From NCBI RefSeq assembly GCF_001875655.1, contig NZ_MKEQ01000001.1:124001-188000 (forward strand): a stretch of DNA of 64,000 bases, written 5' to 3'. The position numbers and the translations under genes were made by a program. The first letter of the stretch is position 1, and each line of letters starts with the position of its first letter. The DNA comes from Enterobacter hormaechei ATCC 49162 (GTDB taxonomy: Bacteria; Pseudomonadota; Gammaproteobacteria; Enterobacterales; Enterobacteriaceae). The notes under the pieces were generated by a model. It did no database searches. It was not told the origin of the DNA and saw only the letters and a program-made list of their open reading frames with translations. Positions 9,403-18,530 of this stretch are shown piece by piece.

Positions 9403-10383
9403 TTACGCCATTCTGCGGCAGTGGAAGCGCTGGCGGTATTCGCCCGGTGTGAGATGAAGCTGCTTCTCAAAAACGCGGCGCAGGTTAATGCTGGTACCAA
9501 ACCCGCTTTTTTCAGCAATCACATCAAGCGGATCCGGGGTCTGCTCCAGTAGCTGGCGGGCGGCAGCCAGGCGCGCCTCGGTAACATATCGGGCCGGAGG
9601 CACACCCACGTCACGCGTAAACACGCGGGTGAAATTGCGCGGACTCATGGCGACCCGTTCGGCCAGCTTCTCGACGCATAAATCTGCGGTGAGATTTTGC
9701 AGGATCCAGCTTTGCAGTTCGCTGACAGGTCCGGTCGCGCCGGACTGCTCCAGGTTATAGCGGCTGAACTGTAGCTGGCCGCCAGGCCGACGCAGGTACA
9801 TCACCATATCCTGCGCCACGTTGCGGGCGAGGGTGAAGCCATAATCGTCTTCCACCAGCGCCAGCGTCAGATCAAAGCCGGAGCTGACGCCGCCGGACGT
9901 CCAGACGGGACCATCCTGAACATAGAGCGGGCCGCCCTCAACGTTGACCGCCGGATAGCAGGTTTTTAACGTCTCCAGAAGCCGCCAGTGGGTCGTTGCC
10001 CGGCGCCCGTTGAGCAGTCCGGCCTGTGCCAGCAGCAGGGCTCCGCCGCAGACAGAGGCGACGCGGCGCGCATGCGGCGCGGCCAGGTGCAGCCAGTCCA
10101 CCACGGCGGTGCTCTCCTGCTCATTCATGCCGCGACCGGTGATAATGATCGTGTCCAGCGGCGCGCGCGGATCCAGCTCCGGCAGGCGATAGTCCGCCAG
10201 CAGGTTTAATCCGGACTGACCGTGGATCACCAGGTGAGGCTGGGTGGTGGCGATAATGATGCGATAGCGGGGCTGCGCAAGGCCGTCCGGGTGCAGCCGG
10301 TTGGCCTGCATCAGAATGTCGGCGATACCGGCGGCCTCAAACAACATGCCACCGTCAGGTACGATAATCAGGATCTTCTTCAT
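9403..10383 (-). CDS. GlxA-type AraC family transcriptional regulator
   Basis: DNA-binding regulator of 326 residues. Residues 1-200 form a DJ-1/PfpI-like (class I glutamine amidotransferase-like) domain with VCGGALLLAQAG at the nucleophile-elbow position and GGVSSGFDLTLALVE. Residues 220-320 form an AraC/XylS double helix-turn-helix (AERVAMSPRNFTRVF, ending GYRQRF-like EYRQRFHCR). Regulators of this architecture (GlxA, FtrA, ArgR of pseudomonads) respond to small metabolites. It is immediately upstream of the accessory gap gene on the same strand, so that gene is the obvious candidate target. The ligand is unknown. Confidence 0.85.
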   Translation of the reverse strand: MKKILIIVPDGGMLFEAAGIADILMQANRLHPDGLAQPRYRIIIATTQPHLVIHGQSGLNLLADYRLPELDPRAPLDTIIITGRGMNEQESTAVVDWLHLAAPHARRVASVCGGALLLAQAGLLNGRRATTHWRLLETLKTCYPAVNVEGGPLYVQDGPVWTSGGVSSGFDLTLALVEDDYGFTLARNVAQDMVMYLRRPGGQLQFSRYNLEQSGATGPVSELQSWILQNLTADLCVEKLAERVAMSPRNFTRVFTRDVGVPPARYVTEARLAAARQLLEQTPDPLDVIAEKSGFGTSINLRRVFEKQLHLTPGEYRQRFHCRRMA

Positions 10384-11241
10384 GTCCTGAAAAGTACCTT
10401 TATCACAAAATAAGTCAAGCGGCAGGCGACTACCGTAGACAAGACACCGGAGGCGTGGAGAGGCTTGCCCGGGGGAAAGAATGAAACGCCAGATGTTGGT
10501 AAGAAGTAAACGAAATATGTAGTAACGGTAAAACTTCTTGCGTGAGATTATTTGTCAACGACGCTGAAACCCCCAGTTTATGGGGTGTGCGGGAGCGCGC
10601 TGAACAACAATCCAACTAAAAGATGTAGTCAGGCTTAATTATTCATGCACAAAAAATAACCCCTGAGGATAATTTCGATAATGTTATTTCGGAACGCGAA
10701 ATTAAATCCCTGCCATTTTCTTCTTCAGTTTTTGTTAATGAGGGGTACGCCTGTGCAATTAAAGTTATCTTCAGGATGCAACAATGAAAATATCCCAGAT
10801 ATATCCCGCAGCGCACAGAAAAAATGAAATTCTACTAATTATGGTAGTGGCGATAATAAGGGGTTACGTTAATGATAGCGGTTCTCTTTTGCCTGTTTAG
10901 CCATTAATTTTCATAGAGTTATGTGCGAATATTGTCTAAGAAAAAGACGATTTCATCTAAGTGCGCATTTTTTATGAGATTAATCCTATAATGCATTGGG
11001 CGTATCATTAAACGTCATTAAGCAGGCGGGAAATATTGAATTGATGACAAGCTCATGTAAACTTGTCTACCGTTTGTCAAAATATGTCAGGAGCATGCTG
11101 GGCCGATTTCTGTCGGGCTCGTGCGGTAGCTATGCCTTAAAATAGTTACATGCTGAAAATATCCTGACTATTTTAACAATAGCACCTAAGTCAAATTTTA
11201 TCCCCTCACTTCATCCTCTAAATATCGCTACGGAAAAGCAT
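10384..11241. other. Long AT-rich region upstream of the T6SS
   Basis: This 858-bp gap has no convincing coding sequence; the only frames are short, with no plausible ribosome site. It becomes strongly AT-rich from about 10620. The region divides the divergent regulator gene from T6SS operon 1 and must hold the T6SS promoter. AT-rich DNA of this kind is a typical H-NS target, which is an inference here. A TATAAT hexamer and an Rcs-like dyad are annotated separately. Confidence 0.6.
10975..10992 (+). promoter_or_regulatory. Possible Rcs-like box overlapping a TATAAT -10 hexamer
   Basis: TGAGATTAATCCTA (10975-10988) agrees with the E. coli RcsAB box TAAGATTATTCTCA at about 10 of 14 positions, and runs into a perfect TATAAT at 10987-10992. 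No good -35 lies 17 bp upstream, which would suit an activator-dependent promoter. It is about 250 bp before the first T6SS gene. Recognised by eye only. Confidence 0.25.
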
Positions 11242-11736
11242 ATGAAACTGCGCGTATTGTTATCACTTCTGTTTGTTATGGCGGTGGCGGGCTGTAAGGC
11301 GCCGCAGAAACCAGCGATCACCGATGATACGATTGTGACCAGCCAGGTTAATGGCATCACGCTAACACACCGTCACGCTGTTACGCCTCCGGCGGAGTTC
11401 ACTCAGGTGAATGAGCCATATCGTGCCATGTACCCGGCATCCCTGATGAGCCGTCCTGACTACGGCGGAAAAGTGATCCGTACGCTGGAGACCGGCAAAA
11501 CTTACGTTGTGCTGGGGCAGGTTGAACATTTCTGGATGGCGCTGGCCGATGAAGGGAGTGAACAGCTGATTGGTTATGTGCCGATGCGTGCCGTGATCAA
11601 GGCCGACCAGTACGAAGCCACCGTGCGTAAACAGGCGCTGCGCCCGAAAGCGCGCAAAAAAACCACCTGTGTTGATGTCGATGGCAACAGCAAAGCCTGC
11701 AAAGACAGCGCGAACGGTACCTGGATCCTGAACTAA
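11242..11736 (+). CDS. T6SS-linked SH3-like lipoprotein
   Basis: First gene of T6SS operon 1, 164 residues, with a lipoprotein signal and lipobox (AVAGC, Cys18). The middle part (PDYGGKVIRTLETGKTYVVLGQ...WMALADEG...IGYVPMRAV) has the pattern of a bacterial SH3 domain, and a basic segment (RPKARKKT) precedes two C-terminal cysteines (TTCVDVDGNSKAC). It is 23 bp before tssJ, so it is probably an envelope component or peptidoglycan-binding accessory of the membrane complex. Its exact role is not known to me. Codon usage matches the following tss genes. Confidence 0.75.
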   Translation: MKLRVLLSLLFVMAVAGCKAPQKPAITDDTIVTSQVNGITLTHRHAVTPPAEFTQVNEPYRAMYPASLMSRPDYGGKVIRTLETGKTYVVLGQVEHFWMALADEGSEQLIGYVPMRAVIKADQYEATVRKQALRPKARKKTTCVDVDGNSKACKDSANGTWILN

Positions 11737-11759
11737 ACGGGTTTCACGAGCGTATTTTT

Positions 11760-12263
11760 ATGAATAATAAAAATGTTTATCGGATGTGGTTCCCTTTTTT
11801 TGCGCTGATATTCGCGCTGATCGGTGGTTGTACGTCGTCTTCACACAGCGACCCCTCCCGATACAATCTTCAGTTTCAGGCTCATCCTCAAATCAATGAT
11901 TCTGCGCCGCTTAAGGTCAGAGTGTTGCTGCTGAAATCTGATGCGGATTTCATGTCCAGCGACTTCTACTCCTTACAGAACAACGCGTCAGCCACGCTTG
12001 GCGCGAATCTGCTGAACAGCGATGTATTCTTCCTGATGCCGGGCCAGCTTTCGAAAACCCTGAGCGGTCAAAGCTCACCGGAAGCGCGCTATATCGGCGT
12101 GATGGCGGAATACCAGGCGCTCGACGGCAAAAAATGGCGCGTCTCACTTCCTTTGCCTGTTCCCGGCGAAAACGCGATTTACCAGTTCTGGAAATGGTCC
12201 GCAGATGAACTCCAGGCCAGCGTCTTCCTTGACGTAAATGGTATCCGGGTCATCAGCCAGTAA
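11760..12263 (+). CDS. tssJ: T6SS outer-membrane lipoprotein TssJ
   Basis: Outer-membrane lipoprotein that binds the periplasmic end of TssM and anchors the TssJLM membrane complex. It has 167 residues with a lipobox (LIGGC, Cys24) and the transthyretin-like SciN fold pattern: PLKVRVLLLKSDADFMSSDFYSL, then a LMPGQ element and a C-terminal strand. It is followed after 28 bp by tssK, and the order J-K-L-M is standard. Confidence 0.93.
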   Translation: MNNKNVYRMWFPFFALIFALIGGCTSSSHSDPSRYNLQFQAHPQINDSAPLKVRVLLLKSDADFMSSDFYSLQNNASATLGANLLNSDVFFLMPGQLSKTLSGQSSPEARYIGVMAEYQALDGKKWRVSLPLPVPGENAIYQFWKWSADELQASVFLDVNGIRVISQ

Positions 12264-12291
12264 CGCCCTTCATAACAGGAAAGAGATCATC

Positions 12292-13635
12292 ATGACGAAA
12301 GCAGAAAAGGTCGTCTGGACCGAGGGCATGTTCCTGCGTCCCCACCATTTTCAGCGGACAGAAAGTTACCTCCTCAACCACGTTCGTGAGTGGGGGGCCT
12401 TGCAGCGATCGTATCTCTGGGGGTTCCTCGACCTTGAGCTGGATGAAGCCATGCTCCGCCAGGGCTGCATTGCCCTGAGCTACTGTAGCGGTTTGCTGCC
12501 TGACGGCACTTTTTTCCAGGTTCGCAGCGACCGCAACGGTCCGGCCCCGCTAAAAATTCCCGACAATCTCACCAATGAAAAGGTAGTGCTTGCGCTGCCG
12601 GTTCGTCGCGGGGGGCGAGAAGAGGTGATTTTCAGCGAGGAGCAGGCTTCTCTGGCGCGTTTTATTACGTTTGAACAAGAAGTGGAAGACGATAACGCCA
12701 TGTCGGTCGGGGAGGCGACGGTCCAGTTTGGCCGCCTGCGTCTGACCCTGATGCTGGAGAAAGATCTGACGGCAGAATGGACCGCCATCGGCGTGGCGTT
12801 CGTCACCGAAAAGCGCAACGACAACCACGTGCGGCTCGATAACAGCTACATCCCGCCAATGCTGAATGCCAATAACAGCCCGCAGCTGTACGGCATGATC
12901 AACGACCTGCACGGCTTGCTGGTGCAGCGTAGCCAGCAGATCGGCGGCCGCCTGCGCCAGCCGGGGCGTTTCAATACGTCCGAGATGGTCGAGTTCACGC
13001 TTCTCTCGCTGATCAACCGCCACCTGGGCGACGTCTCGCATTTAAAAACGCTGCCGCTGCTTCACCCTGAAGCGCTGTGGCGCAGCTGGCTGCCGTTTGC
13101 CACGGAGCTAGCCACCTGGACGCCGCAGCGTACCGCAGAGAGCATTCTGCCGGTATACGACCATGACGATCTCGCCGTTTGCTTCAGCAAACTGATGCTG
13201 ATGCTGCGCCAGGGGCTGTCGCTGGTCATGGAAGATCATGCCATCCAGCTGCCGCTGCACGAACGCTCTCACGGGCTGAACATCGCCACCGTGCCGGAGA
13301 CCAGCATGGTCCGCGAATTCGGCTTCGTGCTGGCCGTCAAAGCCAATGTCCCCGGCGAACACCTGCAAACCCATTTCCCTGCCCAGATGAAGGTTGCGCC
13401 AGTGTCGAAAATTCGCGATCTGGTCCAGCTTCAACTGCCGGGCATCATGCTTCGGGCAATGCCCGTCGCGCCGCCGCAGATCCCGTGGCATGCAGGCTAC
13501 AGCTATTTCGAACTCGAAAGGGGCAGCGAACTGTGGCACGAGATGGACAAGTCCGGGGCATTCGCGCTGCATCTCGCAGGGGAATTCCCGGGTCTCGATA
13601 TGGAGTTCTGGGCCATCCGTAGCCCGACAGAATAA
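12292..13635 (+). CDS. tssK: T6SS baseplate protein TssK
   Basis: Trimeric baseplate protein that links the TssEFG wedge to the membrane complex. The 447-residue product begins MTKAEKVVWTEGMFLRPHHFQ, the hallmark N-terminus of the family. I use the ATG at 12292, which has AGGAAAGAG upstream, and not the in-frame codon 54 bp earlier inside tssJ. The sequence ends in EFWAIRSPTE, and tssL follows after 17 bp. Confidence 0.96.
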   Translation: MTKAEKVVWTEGMFLRPHHFQRTESYLLNHVREWGALQRSYLWGFLDLELDEAMLRQGCIALSYCSGLLPDGTFFQVRSDRNGPAPLKIPDNLTNEKVVLALPVRRGGREEVIFSEEQASLARFITFEQEVEDDNAMSVGEATVQFGRLRLTLMLEKDLTAEWTAIGVAFVTEKRNDNHVRLDNSYIPPMLNANNSPQLYGMINDLHGLLVQRSQQIGGRLRQPGRFNTSEMVEFTLLSLINRHLGDVSHLKTLPLLHPEALWRSWLPFATELATWTPQRTAESILPVYDHDDLAVCFSKLMLMLRQGLSLVMEDHAIQLPLHERSHGLNIATVPETSMVREFGFVLAVKANVPGEHLQTHFPAQMKVAPVSKIRDLVQLQLPGIMLRAMPVAPPQIPWHAGYSYFELERGSELWHEMDKSGAFALHLAGEFPGLDMEFWAIRSPTE

Positions 13636-13652
13636 TAAAGCGAGCGCTTAAT

Positions 13653-14891
13653 ATGCAGGAACGACAGGATACCGGCAGTGATGCCGTGTTTACCGGAGCC
13701 AGTGGGAACAATCAGCTGGTGGCGGCCGCCAATCCGCTGCTCAATGCGATTCCGCAAATCCGTCATTCGGTTTCCCACGACGATCAGGTCGGGCTGCGCC
13801 AGCGCCTGATTGACGAAATTCGCCGTTTCGAAGTGCGGTGCCAGCAGGCGGGCTTACCGTATGAAGTGATTGTCGGCGCGCGCTACTGCCTCTGCACGGC
13901 GCTGGACGAGGCCGCCGCGCTGACCCCCTGGGGAAGCAGTGGCGTCTGGTCAAGCAATGGTCTGCTGGTGACGTTTCATAACGAAACCTGGGGCGGCGAG
14001 AAGTTCTTCCAGCTGCTGGCGCGTCTGTCGCAGAATCCGCGCGAGCACATTCTGCTGCTGGAGATGATCAACTACTGTCTGCTGCTCGGCTTTGAAGGCC
14101 GCTACCGCGTGCTGGACAATGGCCGCACCCAGCTTGAAACCATCAAACAGCGCCTGTGGCAGATGATCCGTGGCGTGCGCGGCAGCTACCCGCCGCCGCT
14201 CTCGCCGCACCCGGAAGACCGCCCCGTTCTGCGTAAGCTTTGGCGACCGATGATCCCTCTCTGGGCGTGCGTGGCGCTGGTCGGCTTTATCGCCTGCCTG
14301 TTCTATATCGTGCTGAACTGGCGTCTGGGTGATAACACCAGCCCGGTGCTGGCGAAAATTTACCAGTCCCAACTGCCGGAAACCACGATCCAGCAGCCTG
14401 CGCGTCAGCTGCCAGCGGTGCTGAACCTGCGCGGCTTCCTGAAACCGGAAATTGATGCCGGTCTGGTGGCCGTTAAGGATGAGGCAGATCGCAGCGTGGT
14501 GATCCTCAAAGGGGACGGACTGTTTGCTTCGGCCTCAACGGTGGTGCGCGATCGCTATGAGCCGGTCATCGACCGCATCGCCCAGGCCATGAATAACGTC
14601 AGCGGCAAAATTCTGGTCGTGGGGTACAGCGACAACGTGCCGATCCGCAGCGCGCGCTTCGCCTCCAACTATGAACTCTCGCTTGAGCGCGCCCGTTCGG
14701 TGCAAAAACAGCTACAGGGCAGCCTGTCACAGCCTGAACGCGTCAAAGCGGAAGGGCGGGGAGAGATCAACCCGGTAGCGCCCAACACGACGCCTGAAAA
14801 TCGCGCCCGTAACCGCCGCGTGGAGATCACGCTGCTGGTGTCGCCTGAAAATACCCAGGCCGAGCTGAACGGATTGCCGCAAGGAAACTAA
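13653..14891 (+). CDS. tssL: T6SS inner-membrane protein TssL with OmpA-like domain
   Basis: Inner-membrane partner of TssM that recruits the baseplate. The 412-residue product has a cytoplasmic DotU domain (residues about 40-200, including the RYCLCTALDEAA motif), one transmembrane segment (ACVALVGFIACLFYIVL) and a periplasmic OmpA/MotB domain (GKILVVGYSDN, NYELSLERA, RRVEI), so it is the extended type that can bind peptidoglycan itself. It starts 17 bp after tssK and ends 2 bp before tssM. Confidence 0.96.
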   Translation: MQERQDTGSDAVFTGASGNNQLVAAANPLLNAIPQIRHSVSHDDQVGLRQRLIDEIRRFEVRCQQAGLPYEVIVGARYCLCTALDEAAALTPWGSSGVWSSNGLLVTFHNETWGGEKFFQLLARLSQNPREHILLLEMINYCLLLGFEGRYRVLDNGRTQLETIKQRLWQMIRGVRGSYPPPLSPHPEDRPVLRKLWRPMIPLWACVALVGFIACLFYIVLNWRLGDNTSPVLAKIYQSQLPETTIQQPARQLPAVLNLRGFLKPEIDAGLVAVKDEADRSVVILKGDGLFASASTVVRDRYEPVIDRIAQAMNNVSGKILVVGYSDNVPIRSARFASNYELSLERARSVQKQLQGSLSQPERVKAEGRGEINPVAPNTTPENRARNRRVEITLLVSPENTQAELNGLPQGN

Positions 14892-14893
14892 GG

Positions 14894-17800
14894 ATGCTGA
14901 CTACTCTACTTTCTATACTGACCAATCGCATTCTGTGGAGCTTCCTGGGCGTAACGGCGCTCGCGGCGGTCATCTGGATGATTGGCCCGCTGTTGTCCAT
15001 CGTGGATACCCGGCCCCTTGAATCAGAGCAGAACCGCGTCATCAGCATTGCGGTGGTCTACCTGATTTGGGCCCAGAGCCACATTCTGCCGCGGCTGTAT
15101 AACGCCTGGCTGAACCGTAAGCTGATGGACAAGCTCAACGAAAATACCACCAGCCCGGAGGCGGCCGATCCGCAGAAACGCCTGAACAGCGAGGAGCAGA
15201 TCCTTGCCGGGCGTTTCGATGAAGCGGCCCAGATGCTGAAAAAAGCCCACTTCAGCAAAGCGGGGCATGGCGCGCAGTGGACGCAGCGCTTCAGCACGCA
15301 ATACCTCTATCAGCTACCGTGGTACGTCATTATTGGCGCGCCGGGTTCCGGTAAAACCACTGCGCTGGCCAACTCCGGGCTGCAATTCCCGCTGGCGGAC
15401 CGCTTCGGTAAAACCGCGCTGCGCGGTATTGGCGGCACGCGCAACTGTGACTGGTGGTTCACCAACGAGGCGGTTCTGCTGGATACCGCAGGGCGCTACA
15501 CCACTCAGGAGAGCGAGCAGGTTCAGGACGCCGGGGAATGGCTGGAATTTATTAACCTGCTGCGTAAATACCGCCGCCGCCAGCCCATCAACGGCGTGAT
15601 CATCACCATCAGCATTTCCGACCTGCTTTCGCAGTCCGCCGAGGCCTCCCGCCAGCAGGCGGTCAACCTGCGCCAGCGTCTCTCTGAGCTGCACGAACAG
15701 CTGGGTATTCGCTTCCCGGTGTATGTGATGGTAACCAAAGCGGACCTGCTCAAAGGCTTCCGCGCCTGGTTTGCCGATTACGACAAAGCCCAGCGCGACC
15801 AGATCTGGGGCTTTACGCTGCCGTGGGAGCAGACCAAACACGCCGATTACGACCTGATGGGCAACTTCCAGCAGGAATTTTCCCTGCTGCAACAGCGTCT
15901 GGATGCTGGCCTGCCGGAAACCATGCTCAAAGAGCATGACGCCAAAACCCGTGCGGAAGCCTATCTCTTCCCGCAGGAGTTCGCCGCGCTGCGTCCGCTG
16001 CTGGCAGACTACCTGAGCACGGTTTTTGCTCGCTCAAACTTCGAAACCGAATTTTCTCCGCGCGGCATCTACTTTGCCAGCGGTACCCAGGAAGGGATGC
16101 CGTTTGACCGCGTGATGGGCGAGCTTAACCGCGCGCTCTCCTTGCCCGAAGGGGAAGAAAGCACGCGCTGGGATTCGGTGAGCAAAGAGGCACCGATCCC
16201 GGGCGCGAAGGGCCAGAGCTTCTTCATTAAAAACCTGCTGCAAAACGTGATTTTCCAGGAAGCGGGCATCGCCGGGGAAAACCGCTGGTGGGAGCTGCGC
16301 AACCGCGCCGTGATGTGGTCCGGCTACGCGGCGCTGCTGGCCCTGCTGGTGATCCTGGGGGGCCTGTGGCTGACCAGTTACGCCAAAAATAAAGCTTATC
16401 TGGAAGAGGTGGATGCAAAAGTGCCGATGCTGGAGCAGCAGAGTAAGGCGCTGCAAAACCAGCCCCAGCGCGATCTGTTTGCGCTTCTGCCGCTGCTTAA
16501 CAGCCTGGTGGATCTGCCGAAAAGCGAAGCCTTTGACGTTAACGACCCGCCGGTTTCCCGCCGCATGGGGCTTTATCGCGGGGATGACGTCAGCGATGCC
16601 TCGCAGTCGCTGTACCAGAAAGCGCTGGATCAGATGCTGCTCCCCGCCGTGGCGATGCACATCACCACCTGGCTTCGCAACGATAACGGCAGCGACGTGG
16701 AGTACAGCTATGAGGCGCTGAAAGCCTATCAGATGCTCTACCAGCCTAAGCATTACGATGGCAAATTCCTGCACTCGTGGGTGATGCTCAACCTGCAACG
16801 CAACCTGCCGCAGAACGTGACGCAGGCCCAGCTTCAGGAGCTGGAATGGCACCTGACCCAGCTGCTGGAGCCAAAAATTCAGGCTTCACCGTATGCGCAG
16901 GATGAGGATCTGGTGGCCCGCGAGAGGGCGCTCATCAACCAGCAGCCGCTCTCAACACGCGTATATGGCCGCCTGAAACGTCTGCTGGAGCATGATGAGA
17001 ACCTCAAGCCGGTTTCGCTTTCCGATCTCGGCGGCCCGCAGAGCGAGCTGGTGTTTTCCCGTAAAAGCGGCAAGCCGGTGAGTGAGGGCGTGCCGGGTCT
17101 CTATACGCCGGACGGATACTGGAAAAGCTTTAACGACCAGATCGACAGCGTGACCACCGCCCTGCACGAGGACGATGCCTGGGTACTGGGTGCGACCACC
17201 GCCCAGGAAGATAAACAGCAGATCGACAACGCCGTGCGTCAGCTCTATATGCGCGACTTTATCGTCAACTGGGATCGCTTCCTCGCTGACATTCAGCTCA
17301 ATAACAGCGCCGATCTCTCCCAGCGCATCAACACCGCGCGCCTGCTTTCAGGCACCAACTCGCCGCTGCGCCGCCTGGTGCTCAACCTGAGCAAGGTGCT
17401 GACCCTCTCGCGCACCGCACCAGCGCCGGAAGATGCGCAGAAAGCGGAAGCCCAAAGCAACCGGGCCACCCGTACCCTGGAAGCGCTGTTCAGCAACGGC
17501 GACAATGCCCCGACGCAGGGTGCGGTTGTGACGCAGGCGCCTGAGCAACTGGTGACTGACCACTATGCGCCGATGATTGAGCTGGCGCAGCCGCTGGAGA
17601 AGGGCGGCAAAACTATCGTCTTTGATGATTTTCTTAAGCAGGTTGACGAGCTTTATCGCTACCTGACCGCCGTTCAGGATGCGGCAAACAGCGGTATGCC
17701 CGCGCCGGGCGGCGATGCCATCAGCCGCCTGCAAGCCAGCGCGGGCCGACTGCCGGGCGGGCTGCAAACCATGTTCAGCAATATGGCCGTCGGCGCCAGC

Positions 17801-18514
17801 AGCGACACCCAGCGTCGCGATCTGGAGAACGTGCGCAAGCGTATTAATGTGGAAGTGGGTGGATTCTGCCGTCAGGCGATTGCCGGACGTTATCCGCTGG
17901 TACGCAGCGCCAGCACCGAGGTGACGCCGGACGATCTCGCCCGCATGTTCGCCCCGGGCACCGGGCTGATGGACACCTTTTTCCGCGACAATCTGACCAA
18001 CAAGGTGGACACCACCCAGGCGAACTGGCGCTTTATGCCGGGCATTGACGGTAAAACGCTGCCGGGCAGTGAAGGGCTGTTGCGTCCGTTCCAGCAGGCG
18101 CAGTCTGTCCGCGATGCTTTCTTTGCCAACGGTGCTACCACGCCATCCTTCAAGGTAACGGTGCGCACCGTGCGGATGGACAACACCATTCTGAACCTCA
18201 CGCTGGACGTGGACGGTCAGCTGCTGCGCTACAGCCACGGTCCGCAGGCGGTACAGATCATGACCTGGCCGGGGCCGGGCGGGACGAATCAGGTGCGTAT
18301 GCAGCTTGGTCTGGCCAATGGCAGCACCGCAACGCTGGTAACCAACGGTTCCTGGGCACTCAACCGCTTTTTCGACAAGGCGCGCACCAGCCCTGGCGCA
18401 GGTAGCCTGAGCCGTCAGGCGACCTTCAACGTCGACGGACATCAGGTCACGCTGGAGTTTGCCCCAAACAGCATCCGCAACCCGTTCCAGCTTCCCCGTT
18501 TCTCATGCCCATAA
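14894..18514 (+). CDS. tssM: T6SS inner-membrane protein TssM (IcmF)
   Basis: Core of the membrane complex, spanning the inner membrane and periplasm to TssJ. It has 1206 residues. Two transmembrane segments lie in the first 70 residues, then a cytoplasmic NTPase-like domain with an intact Walker A (GAPGSGKTT, 148-156), a third transmembrane segment near residue 475 (YAALLALLVILGGLWL), and a large periplasmic IcmF-related region ending in a beta-rich C-terminal domain. Length and layout are normal. tagF begins 16 bp later. Confidence 0.96.
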   Translation: MLTTLLSILTNRILWSFLGVTALAAVIWMIGPLLSIVDTRPLESEQNRVISIAVVYLIWAQSHILPRLYNAWLNRKLMDKLNENTTSPEAADPQKRLNSEEQILAGRFDEAAQMLKKAHFSKAGHGAQWTQRFSTQYLYQLPWYVIIGAPGSGKTTALANSGLQFPLADRFGKTALRGIGGTRNCDWWFTNEAVLLDTAGRYTTQESEQVQDAGEWLEFINLLRKYRRRQPINGVIITISISDLLSQSAEASRQQAVNLRQRLSELHEQLGIRFPVYVMVTKADLLKGFRAWFADYDKAQRDQIWGFTLPWEQTKHADYDLMGNFQQEFSLLQQRLDAGLPETMLKEHDAKTRAEAYLFPQEFAALRPLLADYLSTVFARSNFETEFSPRGIYFASGTQEGMPFDRVMGELNRALSLPEGEESTRWDSVSKEAPIPGAKGQSFFIKNLLQNVIFQEAGIAGENRWWELRNRAVMWSGYAALLALLVILGGLWLTSYAKNKAYLEEVDAKVPMLEQQSKALQNQPQRDLFALLPLLNSLVDLPKSEAFDVNDPPVSRRMGLYRGDDVSDASQSLYQKALDQMLLPAVAMHITTWLRNDNGSDVEYSYEALKAYQMLYQPKHYDGKFLHSWVMLNLQRNLPQNVTQAQLQELEWHLTQLLEPKIQASPYAQDEDLVARERALINQQPLSTRVYGRLKRLLEHDENLKPVSLSDLGGPQSELVFSRKSGKPVSEGVPGLYTPDGYWKSFNDQIDSVTTALHEDDAWVLGATTAQEDKQQIDNAVRQLYMRDFIVNWDRFLADIQLNNSADLSQRINTARLLSGTNSPLRRLVLNLSKVLTLSRTAPAPEDAQKAEAQSNRATRTLEALFSNGDNAPTQGAVVTQAPEQLVTDHYAPMIELAQPLEKGGKTIVFDDFLKQVDELYRYLTAVQDAANSGMPAPGGDAISRLQASAGRLPGGLQTMFSNMAVGASSDTQRRDLENVRKRINVEVGGFCRQAIAGRYPLVRSASTEVTPDDLARMFAPGTGLMDTFFRDNLTNKVDTTQANWRFMPGIDGKTLPGSEGLLRPFQQAQSVRDAFFANGATTPSFKVTVRTVRMDNTILNLTLDVDGQLLRYSHGPQAVQIMTWPGPGGTNQVRMQLGLANGSTATLVTNGSWALNRFFDKARTSPGAGSLSRQATFNVDGHQVTLEFAPNSIRNPFQLPRFSCP

Positions 18515-18530
18515 CCGCAAGGACAGCCGT

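Noticed and set aside
10430..10615. 61-codon minus-strand frame in the T6SS leader
   Set aside because: No ribosome site, no recognisable motif and low-complexity Ser/Leu content; treated as chance.
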